Shown here: piece by piece, positions 54,237 through 64,000 of the stretch | How the letters are laid out: each line of letters begins with the position of its first letter | Numbering within the stretch: position 1 is the stretch's first letter | Assembly (NCBI GenBank): GCA_002104905.1 | Contig: MCFE01000063.1 | Coordinates: forward strand, 62,001-126,000 | Length of the DNA: 64,000 nucleotides | Reading direction: 5' to 3' | Source: Basidiobolus meristosporus CBS 931.73 | Taxonomy: Eukaryota; Basidiobolomycota; Basidiobolomycetes; Basidiobolales; Basidiobolaceae | Made by a program: the position numbers and the translations under genes | The notes under the pieces: model-generated | Databases searched by the model: none | Seen by the model: the letters and a program-made list of their open reading frames with translations, nothing else | What the model was told of the DNA's origin: nothing

Positions 54237-56893
54237 ATGATGGAATTAAACTTGGCTACCAATGCAAAGGTCTCCATATAGTCAAGTCCTATTGTTTGAG
54301 AGTATCCTTGGGCTACAAGTCTTGCTTTGTATCTTTCAATTTTACCATCAGCCTTGTATTTTGTCTTGAAGACCCATCTGCATCCAATTGATTTTTGGTT
54401 GATTAGTAATTTGACTAAGTCCCAAGTTTGATTTTCCATCAGGGCCTGATATTCCTCAGTCATTGCAGATCTCCAAAACTTTGTCTGAGGGCTATTTAGG
54501 GCCTCTTTTACAGTCTGGGGCTCATCAATATGGACTGAATAGGCATAAGCTAAGTTTGTACCCTCATTAATATAGTAATTTGGGCTATTTCTTGTCTGAT
54601 TGGATCTCCAGGCATTTGATACGGAAATGATCACTTCTGGGATGTTCCTGGGCACTGACTCTGGTTGAACCACAGTTGTAGAGTCCTCTGGAGTTAAAAA
54701 TTTATCATGTTTTGCTCTGATTAAATCCTGACAATTGATAGACTTGAGATCAAATTTTTGTCATCATCTGATGTCATTTTTTGTGAAAATTTTGAATTTT
54801 CATCAGACTACACATCCCTGGACTTGATTAGCTTCTTTGCTTTGGTATTGTAGAGTCTGTATGCTTTACTCTCATTGCAGTAGCCCAAAAATATGCATTT
54901 TACACTTTTTGGCTCAAATTTTGACTGATTTCCGGGCAGTTTCTTGGCATATGCTGTACACCCAAATATTCTTAGATATTCTGCACTTGATCTGTATCCA
55001 TTCCATGCTTCAAATGGAGTAGAATCACAAAGTATTCTGTTATAACTACTATTTTTAAGATATACAGCAGTGGCCACTGATTCCGCCCAAAAATCATAGG
55101 ATAATTTTTGATCATGGATCATAGATCTTGCCATATCAATTATTGATCTGTTAGCACGTTCTGCTACTCCATTTTTCTGTGGGGAGTATGGTACAGTAGT
55201 TGCTTGCCTTATCCCATGAGTTTTGCAGAAGTGGATGAAGAGTTTTGAGGTATATTCTCTACCATAGTCAGAGCATATTTTCTTGATTTTTTCACCAGTT
55301 TCTCTCTCTGCCGTGGCTTTAAACTCCCTGAACTTAGACAGAGCTTTTTCCTTTCTCTCCATGAAGTAGACCCATGTGTATCTTGTATAATTTTCAATAA
55401 AAGTGATAAAATACTTCATCCCACCTAAGGATAAATTTTGCATAGGTCCACACAGATCTGAGTGAATTAGATCTAACTTTTCATAGTTTTGATTAACCCA
55501 GAGCTCTTCAATGGTTGTCTGGCTTGTTTCCCATATATGCAGGCTTCACAGTGCTCCAAATTAGTTGGGGGATCAATTTTTACTCCAGATATTAGCTGAT
55601 CTTTGATCATTTTGTACAATAATCAAAATTGATGTGCCCAAATCTCCTGTGCCAAAGCATTGGTGTTGCTTCATTTAAATTACTTATATTGGCTTCCAAA
55701 TATGATGGAATATAAGTCAACTTGTATAGATTCTGATCTCTGATACCCAAAGCAATATGGGCACCATTTTGATCAGTGATCTTGCAGCCAGAATTGTCAA
55801 AGCTGAAACTGAGTCCTTCTGGAGTGGCCTTACTTACAGATAGTAGGCTCTTGGCTATTTCTGGTACATAGAGTACTTCTTTGAAAGTCTGTGTATGGTT
55901 TCCTCCACTGCTTCTTAGGTTTAATTGGATAGTTCCTTCTCCCACTGCATTAAGTGTTCTATTGTCACCCATGAAAACCTTCTCAATTGGAATTTCTTGA
56001 TTTTTGGGTAAAAAGTCCTTTTTGGTGTGTAAAGTTTTAAGATGCTCCAGAGTCAATATACCACATCTGAGAATCCTTGTTTGTGGCCATATTTAGTGCA
56101 GATATGAATAGTCTATCTTCAGTTGTTGCAGCATTTCCATATTCAGGCTTCTTTTGCTGATTATCATTCTTTTTGAGACACCGGTCTGATGTGTGTCCTT
56201 TCCTTTTGCAGTATTTACAAAACAGGTTGCTGTTGCCTTTGTAGGGCTTGGGGTACCTTCTTTGTTTGTTATCATTGCTTATTAGAGCATTTTCTTCTTC
56301 CTTCTTATTTGCGCTTGATTTTCTTAATTCTGCATCCAGGAGCCTCCATATATGTAATTTAAGGTCAAATCTTCAGTTCTGGACTCCAGGGCTGATACAA
56401 TGCCCTGAAACCTGTCTGTCAGGCTATTCAGGATAGTAACTATCACATCCTCATCAGTAGTTGGTACACCCACAGATTCCATCTAATCTACCAGCAGGGT
56501 AATTTTGTTAATTAGATTTTTCATTTCTTCTCCTGGCGGCATCTTTGCAGAAAAGAAATTTTGTCTCAGATACATTTTCTTAGCAGCTGAACATGGCTGG
56601 TAGGTGTCTTCTAATGCCTTCCAGGCATTCTTTGCCATTTTTGCTCTTGAGCATTGAATTAGCAATTTGTCTCTAACATTAAGGCAAATGCAGTTAAAGG
56701 CACTTTGTTTTTTCTTCTGGTACTTCAAGGCTTCCTCTCCCACGTTTTTAGGAGGCCATTCTTCTCCCATGACAATATCCCAAAGGCCTCTTTCTTGTAG
56801 CAGCATCTTCATCTTCACCTTCCACACTTGGTAGTTAGATCCATCCAACTTTTCAGCAGTGGGAGAAATTCCAGTAATAGCAGAAGTAGACAT
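54237..56893 (-). pseudogene. Copia A copy 4 gag to early RT, inactivated
   Basis: Minus strand: Gag (56890-56100, with stops at about 56485 and a frameshift near 56345), zinc knuckle (about 56190), protease region (the D-S-G segment is damaged near 56050), pre-integrase finger (frameshift near 55610), integrase (55443-54810, NGVAER and IRQATTVPYSP), linker and TETFAPVA equivalent (MET FALVAKFNS, 54240). Here the RT site has AAG intact, unlike copies 1 and 2. Confidence 0.88.
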
Positions 56894-56924
56894 TGCAGAC
56901 AGTGACAGCTTGGGGCTCAAAGCC

Positions 56925-57273
56925 TGTTGTAAGAGTCTTGGAGATATTGGAAGTGATTGGGAGAACAAGTAGATTATGTGGTTATCACTTGATGATTTAT
57001 TGAATGTAATAGTAGTATTTATACTTTTGCCTGGTCTTGGCATTACAAACATGTAGAATAGGTTAAGGAAGGTCCCAAGAACATGTGTGCAAAGTTTGGG
57101 GCTGTTTGGACAATTTTGAGAATTTTCATGTTGTGGGTACCTGGTGTTTTGGTGAAAATATTCTAAGTAAATCCCAACAAGGAATTTGGTCAGTATTCTC
57201 TAGGATTTGAAGGTAATGATCTAAGTGACTAAGTTAGGTGAATATTTAGGTGGAAATACAAATTTTTACAACA
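56925..57273 (-). repeat. Copia A copy 4, 5' LTR
   Basis: 349 bp, followed by the duplicated TATAT. The adjoining primer-binding site reads GGCTTTGAGCCCC, so the ATG seen in other copies is TTG. Confidence 0.92.
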
Positions 57274-58100
57274 TATATTAGATATGTTTGCACTTGATTG
57301 ATACTGAGTGTGGTACTGTATAGCTTTGCAATATTTGTTGGACTGCATCAGCTTCCTCAGACAGGGTATGACCAGAATATTGCTGTGGATTCCCAACAAT
57401 TTGGACATGTTGCAATGGTAGCATTTTTGGATGTGAATGCCATGCAACTGTTAATAAATGCTGGAATCAGGACAGTCTCTGGATCATATGTTGCCAGTCA
57501 CATGACAGTTGTCCACTTGTACCATGTACATTGTAAGTTGCATCCAGGTATGATTTTGGCAAGAAGTAGTAATAAATCCTCAATGCCCCCACTACTGATA
57601 TTAGTGGAAACATGCCACTTCTCTAGCCTCAACATCCTATCACTCACTAGTAGATGGGTTACTGGGCTCACCTGACTCCAAATAGTATCCTTTCCTTTTT
57701 TTCCATGGGTGTTGTCTCATTGCATAATGGGACTTTGCTGGGCTCATGCAGAGTACTGTTGTTAGGGGAAATAGGCTCAAAATCCATCAGTGAACCTTCT
57801 TTGTCAGAGCTATCACTCTGCGTGCCATATTCAGAAGGCTGAGGTGAGCCTAAAGGTATTACAAACTCACCTGACTCAGTTTGTGCAAGGTGACTAAGAT
57901 GACCAGGAGCCAATACGGATGTATCAACTGGCTGGCAAGATAATGTTGGTACAGTAGTGACCAATGAATGGTCAAATATGACTTGGGTGGCAAAACACTG
58001 GCTGTGGTCCATGTAATACTTCTTATGCTGTCTGCATGCTTCATGGCTGAGAGGCATGCCACAATAGCCACATGGTCATTTTTTCTCTTCTCCTATGGCA
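57274..58100 (-). pseudogene. X6 transposase, N-terminal part
   Basis: Minus strand, from a PLSHEACRQHKKYYMDHSQCFATQVIFD start (about 58050) through SGEFVIPLGSPQPSEYGTQSDSSDKEGSLMDFEPISPNNST to the zinc-ribbon-like segment. It gives the empty site for MITE M4 (GTGGTACTGTATAG, about 57312). Confidence 0.8.
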
Positions 58101-58344
58101 TTGAGTCAAAGTAGTCTTGTCCATGGGGTAAAGAGTTTGACCTTCAGCAACAAGACACTATTATATCTCTTTTTAGTCAATACTCATATGAACTTAAGAC
58201 AGTCTGGTATTTGGGACATTGCACCTACATGAATGTAAGATTCAATGATGATCCACCATAGTAAGCATTATATATAAAGTTGTAGCACCACATACACATG
58301 TATATGTAACACTATTTCCCCTTTGGTTTGACTCACTTCCATAT

Positions 58345-60431
58345 ATGCCACCAAAAAATACAGCAAAGTTGTCTGGTTCCCAACCAAACCCCACCACTGA
58401 TGGCAACAGAAGAATGGTTGGACAACAGCTTGCTATGAGATTCAGTGCAACAAGTGGGGCTACATCCAAAAAAGGCTCTGTGGACAGTGTACCCATTGAA
58501 GGGAATAGTGTGGACTCCTCAGGCTCTCAGTCAAGTAGGCAATTGAGAACCTCTGCAGAGCCACAAGCTGACTGTTATGCTCAGGCCAATGAGAATGTAG
58601 CAAACAGAATACCCTCAGTTCAAGACCAGCAAGTGGCCATGATAACATCACCACTACCCATATTAGCAAGTATATTGTCTGCTCATACCAAAGCATTAAT
58701 GAAGCAATTAGGTGCAGTGGCTGATAGGATAGATGCAATGGCCCAGAAAAATCAGGAAATATTCCAGAAACAGGATGAGCAGATATTACATGTAGAGCAT
58801 TCAATATTGCAGGTAGAGAAAGCATTATTTTTGCTGCAAAGAAGGAACTCAAGTAGCTCAATGTCACAGCCAAGAATTAAGCCATTTTTCAATGTAAAAG
58901 CAGAGGAACACTGTAGAGTCTTTGAAGCACAACAACAGTGCCCAAAGATAAAGCCCACAGAAAAACCAATCACAGCATGGGTGGGAGACAATGTGGTGTT
59001 CATACCAAAGCCTAAGAATCAGAAGACATTGAAGATCTGTGAAGCTGTTGAGTGCAATAATGAAGAGTGGGCTAATATACAAGAGGTATCAGAAGCCTAG
59101 CACACCATCACCTCAAGGCCAGCATACCATGGGACCATCAGGAACTCAAGGCTAAGCAGAATGCACTTGACTTGTTCCATGAGCATTATCCTAGATTCAA
59201 ACAGGCAAACAGATTTTGGGCCAGCATTGGTATGCTTAGAAAATATCTTAAGAATAGCAGAAACTATCAAAGGCAGAAGAACAAGGGTACCATAGCTAAA
59301 AACCAGCTGCTTCTTCAAGAGCCTGTTACAAGCAGGGCTGAAAGCTCCTGAAAAGTGTCAAAGAGACATCAGGTAGCTGGAAGAGTGCCAAACAGGGACA
59401 AGCAGGCAGACACAGATGCACCAGCACAACATTTATCAAGGAAAGAGTGTAGGACCACTCAAGAAGCACCCAGTCAAAGTAGCAGTGAAGGACCTGGCAG
59501 TGATAAAAACCAGCCGCTTTTACAGGAGCCTGTCACAACCATGGTTGAGAGCTCAAAACAAGCAGAAAAGAAACATTAGGTTGCCAGAAGAGTGCCAGCA
59601 AGGGACAAGCAGGCCAAAACAGATGTGTCAGAGCAGAATTTATCCAGAGGAAAATGTAGTTCTTTATAAAAAGCACTCAGACAAAGTAGCAGTGAAAGAC
59701 CTGGCAGTGATAAAGGAAATGGTAAAGGGAAAAATGTCTCCCCAAGCCTGATATAGGGAGGGATGCAAAAAAAACCGCATTTCTTGCCAATTAATGCCAC
59801 AAGCCTGGAACAGACTGAATCCCATCATAGCCAAGAAGAATTACCAACAAGAAAACAGCTGTTTTCACAAGAGTTGGAAGCGCAGCCAGTTGAGCTACAC
59901 TCCAGCAAGGTAAATGAGTTTGCTGAAATAGGCAATTTGTCTACCACAGCCTCCACAGCCTCCATTGTTGACAGAGTGGAGATCCCACTGACCAATAAGG
60001 CTACAATTTCAAGAGCTTGAAAGACTATCACAATGCCTTCAGTGGAGTTTTGGAACATTAATAGGTACACCAAGAGGTTGCAGCACTTTATCAAGAGCAG
60101 TGCTCAAGAAAATGCACTGGAATATTGCAAGGATTTGTTGCAAAAACTGGCAGATGAGGAGCTAGACCTTGCAGTGCTGGCTGAAGATCAGGATGTGTGG
60201 AAACTAGTGAATCAACAGTGGCATAAGGATGTTGGGTTTCTGCCAAAGTTGTGGAACCAGAGCGCTAAAGCAGAAATACTTATTGAGTGGTGGATTTTAA
60301 TGGAGTTACTTGTTGAGTGTGGGGTTGGGCTTAATGTTAGTGTAGGGTATAGGGACTTGTATAGGTCAGTACAATTGGCAATTGAGGTGCAACTGAAGTT
60401 TCAATGGAAATATATCAATGTGTACGCATGA
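58345..60431 (+). pseudogene. X6 second gene (ORF2), best-preserved copy
   Basis: Open from MPPKN for 251 codons (58345-59100), then continued in shifted frames to TGA at 60431. Layout: Ser/Gln-rich N-terminus; QLGAVADRIDAMAQKNQEIFQKQDEQ coiled-coil-like segment; EEHCRVFEAQQQCPKIKPTEKPITAWVGDNVVFIPKPKNQKTLKICEAVECNNEEWANIQE; a LFHEHYPRFKQANRFWAS block; two 69-codon repeats with QSSSEGPGSDKN; and a C-terminal domain VEFWNINRYTKRLQHFIK to ELLVECGVGLNVSVGYRDLYRSVQLAIEVQ. No family recognised. Its constant pairing with the transposase in X3 to X6 makes a transposition role likely. Confidence 0.75.
59298..59711 (+). repeat. 207-bp tandem repeat in X6 ORF2
   Basis: Units 59298-59504 and 59505-59711, each opening AAAAACCAGC and closing AGTAGCAGTGAA(G/A)GACCTGGCAGTGATAA. 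Same period and phase as in X5, so the duplication predates the two copies. Confidence 0.88.
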
Positions 60432-60742
60432 AAAGTAAGAGAAATGGTTGAGTCAGGAGGTAGGAGTGTGAAAAAGAGGCAATAGCCAATCAATGCACAG
60501 AATTGTTGGAGGCAATAGAGTGTCCAGGATCAGAAAGTGAGCAAATTGGCAGGGAACCAATCAAAAGCCACTTATACATTGTTGTGATGAAAAATTTTGA
60601 CTAAGTTTTTTGTGAAATCTGGGGTGCAATTATTTTTCAATGGTCTCTGGAGGGTGTCCTTACAGGATGGTGCCTCTTAGTGACAGGACTTTAACTTTGT
60701 GATGGCCTTTTGATGGGATCATCTCAATAATTTTTCATAGGG

Positions 60743-60902
60743 ATACTCTTGGGAGCTTACTGAGCAAACTCTACATGCTTGCTTGTCTTACTTTATTAAA
60801 ATTACTAATACCATACTTTTGAACTATCAATCCTCAAGTAAATAACATATAAGTCCTCAAGTTCCCCACATCACTTCCAGTACTCCTCAGAATATTGCAA
60901 CA
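60743..60902 (+). repeat. Copia A-related LTR, second part
   Basis: It continues 48593: ATACTCTTGGGAGC..., CCATACTTTTGAA, CACATCACTTCCAGTACTCCTCAGAATATTGCAACA. It ends in CAACA as family A does. Confidence 0.7.
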
Positions 60903-62131
60903 CTTTTGAGGCAAACATTCACCTCCTACATGTGTGTGCTGTAAGATACTAGCCAGTGACTATCATATCAAAGCCATATTATCATCTCTATTGGAGATAC
61001 CCCAGCCATCATTGTGATTGCAGGCTTTTCCAGGCACCATGGACAAAATTGCTGCTGAGTGTGTGAGTTCCATGGGGATTATCCCATCACTCATACATAT
61101 TGATATTATCCAATTGCTGGCACCAACAGCATTGCCTTGAACAGAGAGTACACACCAAAGGCAGTATGTAATTGCAGCAAGCTGGCAAGCCATAACTATT
61201 AATAAGAATATGGAATTTATCAAAAACTAGATATACTTAAGATTGAGGGAATCTTGTGGAGCACAAGCTTTGCACTGGGAGCAATGCATTTACTCTCCAA
61301 CAGCACCCCAATGCTAATTTCCAAGTATTTGAAGGATTATCTCAAGCTTAAAGACCTTTTAAAAGTACTGGACAAGTTTTGAAAGATCTGGCAAGATATT
61401 ACATATTATCAATACTGAAGGTACTTCTCACATGCTCCAATTGCTATTCATCCACATATGTTACAACAGAAATACAAGGAATGGAAGCACTGCATATGTA
61501 TCTATTTAAGTGGCCTTCTATAGCAATATCTACCCAGAGCACATCTGAAGCATTGGGAGTCATATGTTGACATTGTATGATATTTATCCAGAAGCAGATC
61601 ATTGATGCCAATTGGGCACATCTACAACATTTATACAAAGAGTTTGTGATGAAATATTAGCAGCTACACTTAAGCATAAAGCTAAGCACAAAGATCTTTA
61701 CTACCACTATATCCATTATTTACTCCATCTTGCTTGGTAAGTGATAAACACCAGACCTTGCATTACCCTTTGGAACCACAATGCCATTATAATGCCAAAA
61801 GTTGTCTGCAAAAGGCTGTCAAAACACCATTGAGTTTTTGCCATATAAGGCAATTGAATTGATTGGCTGGTTAGATCTGCGGATATAAGTGTAGACCATG
61901 GTAGGACTGTCAAAATGCCATGCAATTTGTGCCAAAAGATCATCACAATATTGTCATGTATTTAACTTTATTTGGCAGTAAACCCTGCAAAATGCCATCA
62001 TAATCCTGCTATAAGATAGTGTAGAGGGTCAGTAATTCCAAGCTGCCAGCATTGTGATGGCCTCATTGCAGGATCCCAACAGCTGTTTGGGATTGGATCC
62101 ACCTGCAGGACCAAATGAATTTTCATAGAGA
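60903..62131 (+). mobile_element. X7: transposase fragment and terminus, plus orientation
   Basis: Plus-strand transposase remnants: GDTPAI(I)VIAGFSRHHG block with a CC..CEFHG segment (about 60995), KYLKDYLKLKDLLKVLDKF (about 61325), and LKHWESYVDIV (about 61545). After a deletion near 61770 the subterminal DNA runs to TTTTCATAGAG at 62131. The N-terminal half and ORF2 are missing. Confidence 0.7.
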
Positions 62132-62210
62132 ACATTAAGGCATCATCACAGGATTCTAACAGCTGACTCAAATCAGATCCACCTGCTGAATCAAATTACT
62201 TTTCACAGGG
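62132..62210 (+). mobile_element. Second, tandem X terminus fragment
   Basis: CAGGATTCTAACAGCTGACTCAAATCAGATCCACCTGCTGAATCAAATTACTTTTCACAGGG repeats the terminal 75 bp of X just after the previous terminus. It may be a remnant of an earlier X end into which X7 was inserted. Confidence 0.6.
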
Positions 62211-62385
62211 AAAGACCAAGTGCAGTGCACCTAGAAATATCCCAGAAGCAATCATCCTTGTACCATAAGGCAGAAAACTTAACAAGATTGGTAGCAGCCT
62301 TGATTTTATATCAATGAGTGTACAAACTTAGCCTGTGCCTAATTAGTTACATAATGATGAGCCCAGTGAGTGAAAGAAGCCCCAA
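62211..62385 (+). pseudogene. Copia A2 integrase-RT linker fragment
   Basis: It encodes RNIPEAIILVP and a block equivalent to YYINEGTNLAYAYSVHIDEP (INECTNLACA*LVT*), matching the region between integrase and RT of copia A. It is collinear with the other A2 pieces. Confidence 0.7.
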
Positions 62386-62562
62386 TTTCCTGTTGGCTTT
62401 TACACAAAAATTCTCATGTTTTATCTAATGCATAAGTGTCAGTACAAAAGTCTTCAGGCACCTCATTACTACTGGATATATTCTTGAAAGCACCATGCAT
62501 CTCCTCTAAGCCTTTACAATGCCCAGCTTCTCTCTGAATTCATGTACAACACATCTGTAAGG
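62386..62562. other. Unassigned sequence
   Basis: No ORF, terminal repeat or similarity to the other families could be recognised here. Confidence 0.35.
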
Positions 62563-62880
62563 CCCTTACAAAAAAATAACTAAAGGCTGGCAGAATACCA
62601 CCATAATGTCAGCAGAATTCAAAGTTTCCTCACACATACAACTGTCAATATCCTAGGCTCCAGCTGTCTGGCAAACAGGAAGACATATATTCCAGAAGGA
62701 GGCTAGGTCAAAAAACATGCATACCAAATTTGGCAATAAGCTACACACTACTTCACAAAGAGTTGCAACTGAAATTTTGAAGGAAAATCACCATCTGAAT
62801 GCTAGCAAAATTCTACACATATACCAGCAGAAAACCAGTGGATTATCAGATGAGTTCCAGGTATGAAATCTTTCATAGGG
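62563..62880. mobile_element. MITE Y copy
   Basis: 318 bp from CCCTTACAAAAAAATAACT to GATTTCATAGGG. On the reverse strand it matches Y at 37368 (ACTGGTTTTCTGCTGGTAT, AAAATTTCA, TTTTTTTGTAAGGG). The CATAGGG end equals the X terminus. No coding capacity. Confidence 0.6.
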
Positions 62881-62915
62881 CAAGGATGTACACAATTAGG
62901 TAGAAGTCCAACTAG
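62881..62915 (+). pseudogene. Copia A2 RNase H fragment, right edge of the TE island
   Basis: CAAGGATGTACACAATTAGGTAGAAGTCCAACTAG encodes QGCTQLGRSPT, matching QGCIQLGRNPT of copia A RNase H. Sequence to the right is no longer repeat-like. Confidence 0.65.
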
Positions 62916-63818
62916 AAGCGAGTGGGCCAGAGTCCTAGGACAATCATCATCCCCAATTATGGCCTTAATACACCGGGCAAAGCCCCAAAAGCGAATTCGA
63001 GATGAGCCATCAAGTGGAGATCTCTGGATCTAAACACAACGCTCACATCGACATACATCCGTAACTTCAAAACTCGCCGAAAAGCGATCAGGACATGCGT
63101 TGGCCTGAGCATCGAATGGCCGCTTGTCAGCCAGTCGACCAAGATCAGAAACCAGCAGAGATTAAGCTTCGGGGAAATTCTGGGCATTCACCATGCTCTG
63201 CAGTGGATCTGGCTTATGACGGAATGAACCAGCATCTTATATCCGGATATTGCCATCAACGTGACCAGGTGAAACCAATGGCCATTTGCTCAAGGTAATC
63301 AAATCTGTTTCAAGCCGCTACTGAGCTCGCCGCCAGCCGATGAATGGAAAGTGAATAAGAAGATTGGAAATCAGGTCGAGGGTGTACGAAATTGATAGGA
63401 TTACTTGGCAATGTATGAGCTCGATTGCCTCATGATTTGGCTGCAGAACCAGGAAGCGGTCGTTTTATAGAATAATGAAATTTAATACCTAGCTGCCACC
63501 ATGCTCTCAACATCACTGATGGATCATCTGCGGGTTTCAAATAGTAAGTTACAACGGAACTCAGGGGCTTGAGAATGGTGACTAGTTCCATTTTAAACTA
63601 GCATGGAGCGCTTGTCCATTGTATTGGAATAATACCCCATTAGCATTATGCCAATCTGGTTCCATCTGTGAGGAAATGATTATACCTGTCTAACTGCTAC
63701 AAATACGAAGAAATTAATTGCTTCATGTCATCCATGCCATTAACTGATGTCCCATACATATTTTACTCGGTTCATCGCAAAACACATATGGCCTCATTGT
63801 GTCAATTCCAGAGGCTTG
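62916..63818. other. Host flanking DNA without a recognisable gene
   Basis: CG dinucleotides are frequent here, unlike the preceding 62.9 kb, and no TE motif is seen. Open frames of up to about 76 codons exist on both strands (for example 62957-63187 minus and 63095-63298 plus), but none has a family motif. Part may be the end of a host gene or the upstream region of the gene starting at 63899. A CCAAT motif is at about 63650. Confidence 0.5.
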
Positions 63819-63827
63819 ATATAAATA
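63819..63827 (+). promoter_or_regulatory. Candidate TATA box
   Basis: ATATAAATA lies about 72 bp upstream of the ATG at 63899. The interval is pyrimidine-rich (CTCATCACTCTTTCTGGCTTT), as is common in fungal 5' leaders. Confidence 0.5.
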
Positions 63828-63898
63828 GCCTTGCTCCACCGTTGAGAAGAGGCATCCCTCATCACTCTTTCTGGCTTTACACCCTCATCTCCCATAGC

Positions 63899-64000
63899 AT
63901 GCCTCACATCTTTCCCAGCACGGCCGAGCGAACCCAAAATCTAGAAACATGCATGTCTTCCAAGATCTTCGAACCTACACCAAGGCTAATACAAAAATTC
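63899..64000 (+). CDS. Start of an unidentified host gene (incomplete)
   Basis: ATG at 63899 opens a frame of 34 codons that is still open at the window end, beginning MPHIFPSTAERTQNLETCMS. A TATA-like box is about 72 bp upstream and the leader is CT-rich. An alternative in-frame ATG lies at 63953. The residues give no recognisable domain or signal peptide. Introns cannot be judged from this length. It is the only candidate host gene in the window, about 1 kb from the TE island edge. Confidence 0.4.
   Translation, partial: MPHIFPSTAERTQNLETCMSSKIFEPTPRLIQKF

Larger units (their letters stand above)
51483..57273 (-). mobile_element. Copia A copy 4 carrying a gypsy C fragment
   Basis: LTRs 51483-51831 and 56925-57273, with the target duplication TATAT (51478-51482 and 57274-57278) inside X6. 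The pol section between the start of RT and RNase H (about 0.9 kb) is replaced by 1.9 kb of gypsy-like DNA (52362-54236). The LTRs differ at about fourteen positions, so it is older than copies 1 and 2. The gag ATG in the primer-binding site is lost (TTG). Confidence 0.93.
48594..60742. mobile_element. X6: CACTA-like transposon with LTR C and copia A copy 4 nested
   Basis: Ends CCCTGTGAAGAATAATTTGG and TTTTTCATAGGG, with a 4-bp duplication ATAC (48590-48593 and 60743-60746) in a copia A-type LTR. Without the nested elements it is about 5.3 kb. The minus-strand transposase is spread over 48594-49856, 50931-51482 and 57274-58100. The plus-strand ORF2 is at 58345-60431. The transposase core shows a stop in the DGFS motif (TGA for Gly, about 51395). 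Confidence 0.88.

Noticed and set aside
1-62915. tRNA, rRNA or telomeric repeats
   Set aside because: No cloverleaf with conserved A and B boxes, rRNA block or telomere repeat was noticed. The only tRNA-like match is the 12-base primer-binding site.
62957-63298. ORFs of 67-76 codons on both strands in the host flank
   Set aside because: They overlap each other on opposite strands and have no recognisable domain; one could be an exon, but nothing in the sequence supports it.

Overview
This 64-kb window is a dense transposable-element (TE) island from a fungal-type nuclear genome. No intact host gene is visible between 1 and about 62,915. The sequence is AT-rich and poor in CG dinucleotides until about 62,916, where CG becomes common and the repeats stop. 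The last 1.1 kb looks like ordinary host DNA, with a candidate TATA box and the first 34 codons of an unidentified gene (63,899 to the window end). Tnp2-type CACTA transposase, Ty1/copia and Ty3/gypsy elements together, and a gypsy protease ORF of a mushroom-like type suggest a basidiomycete (probably an agaricomycete). That is inference; no diagnostic host gene is present.

Main repeat families. (1) Copia A: 4.7 kb, LTRs of about 350 bp (TGTTG...CAACA), 5-bp target duplications. Copies: 1164-5850 (-, TSD GTGAC), 13316-18000 (+, TSD GGCTC, nearly identical LTRs), 51483-57273 (-, TSD TATAT, carrying a gypsy fragment), and truncated copies at 10465-11533 (-) and 19447-22432 (+). Its primer-binding site matches the anticodon arm of initiator tRNA-Met, as in half-tRNA-primed copia and Ty5, and contains the gag ATG. 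(2) Copia A2, an older relative, is scattered in collinear + strand pieces from 878 to 62,915. (3) Copia B, old, hosts copia A copy 2, and has a solo LTR at 25553-25921. (4) Gypsy D, 26277-31173 (-), degenerate. (5) Gypsy C, known from LTRs of about 1.05 kb and one protease-bearing fragment. (6) 'X', a 6.5-kb DNA transposon with termini CCCTATGAAAA, 4-bp TSDs, a Tnp2-like transposase on one strand and a divergently transcribed second gene. It is the most abundant family. (7) 'M', fold-back MITEs (TAGACTTGTTCC...GGAACAAGTC) with TGCC motifs spaced exactly 10 bp apart. (8) 'Y', MITEs of about 300 bp with X-like ends.

Layout: 1-877, poorly recognisable repeat; 878-6025, A2 LTR and gag with copia A copy 1 inside; 6026-10464, two X transposase segments in inverted orientation; 10465-11533, copia A fragment; 11534-19446, copia B split by copia A copy 2; 19447-22432, truncated copia A; 22433-33936, X with a nested LTR B, LTR C and gypsy D; 33937-40328, A2 pieces and X4; 40329-46868, the best complete X copy; 46899-48410, X scraps; 48411-60902, an LTR split by X6, which contains a solo LTR C and copia A copy 4; 60903-62915, X, A2 and Y scraps; 62916-64000, host DNA.

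The nested order gives a relative chronology: A2 and B are oldest, then X, then M, Y, LTR C and LTR B, then gypsy D and the copia A copies. All TE genes carry stops or frameshifts. The best preserved is copia A copy 2, which has one single-base deletion in reverse transcriptase.
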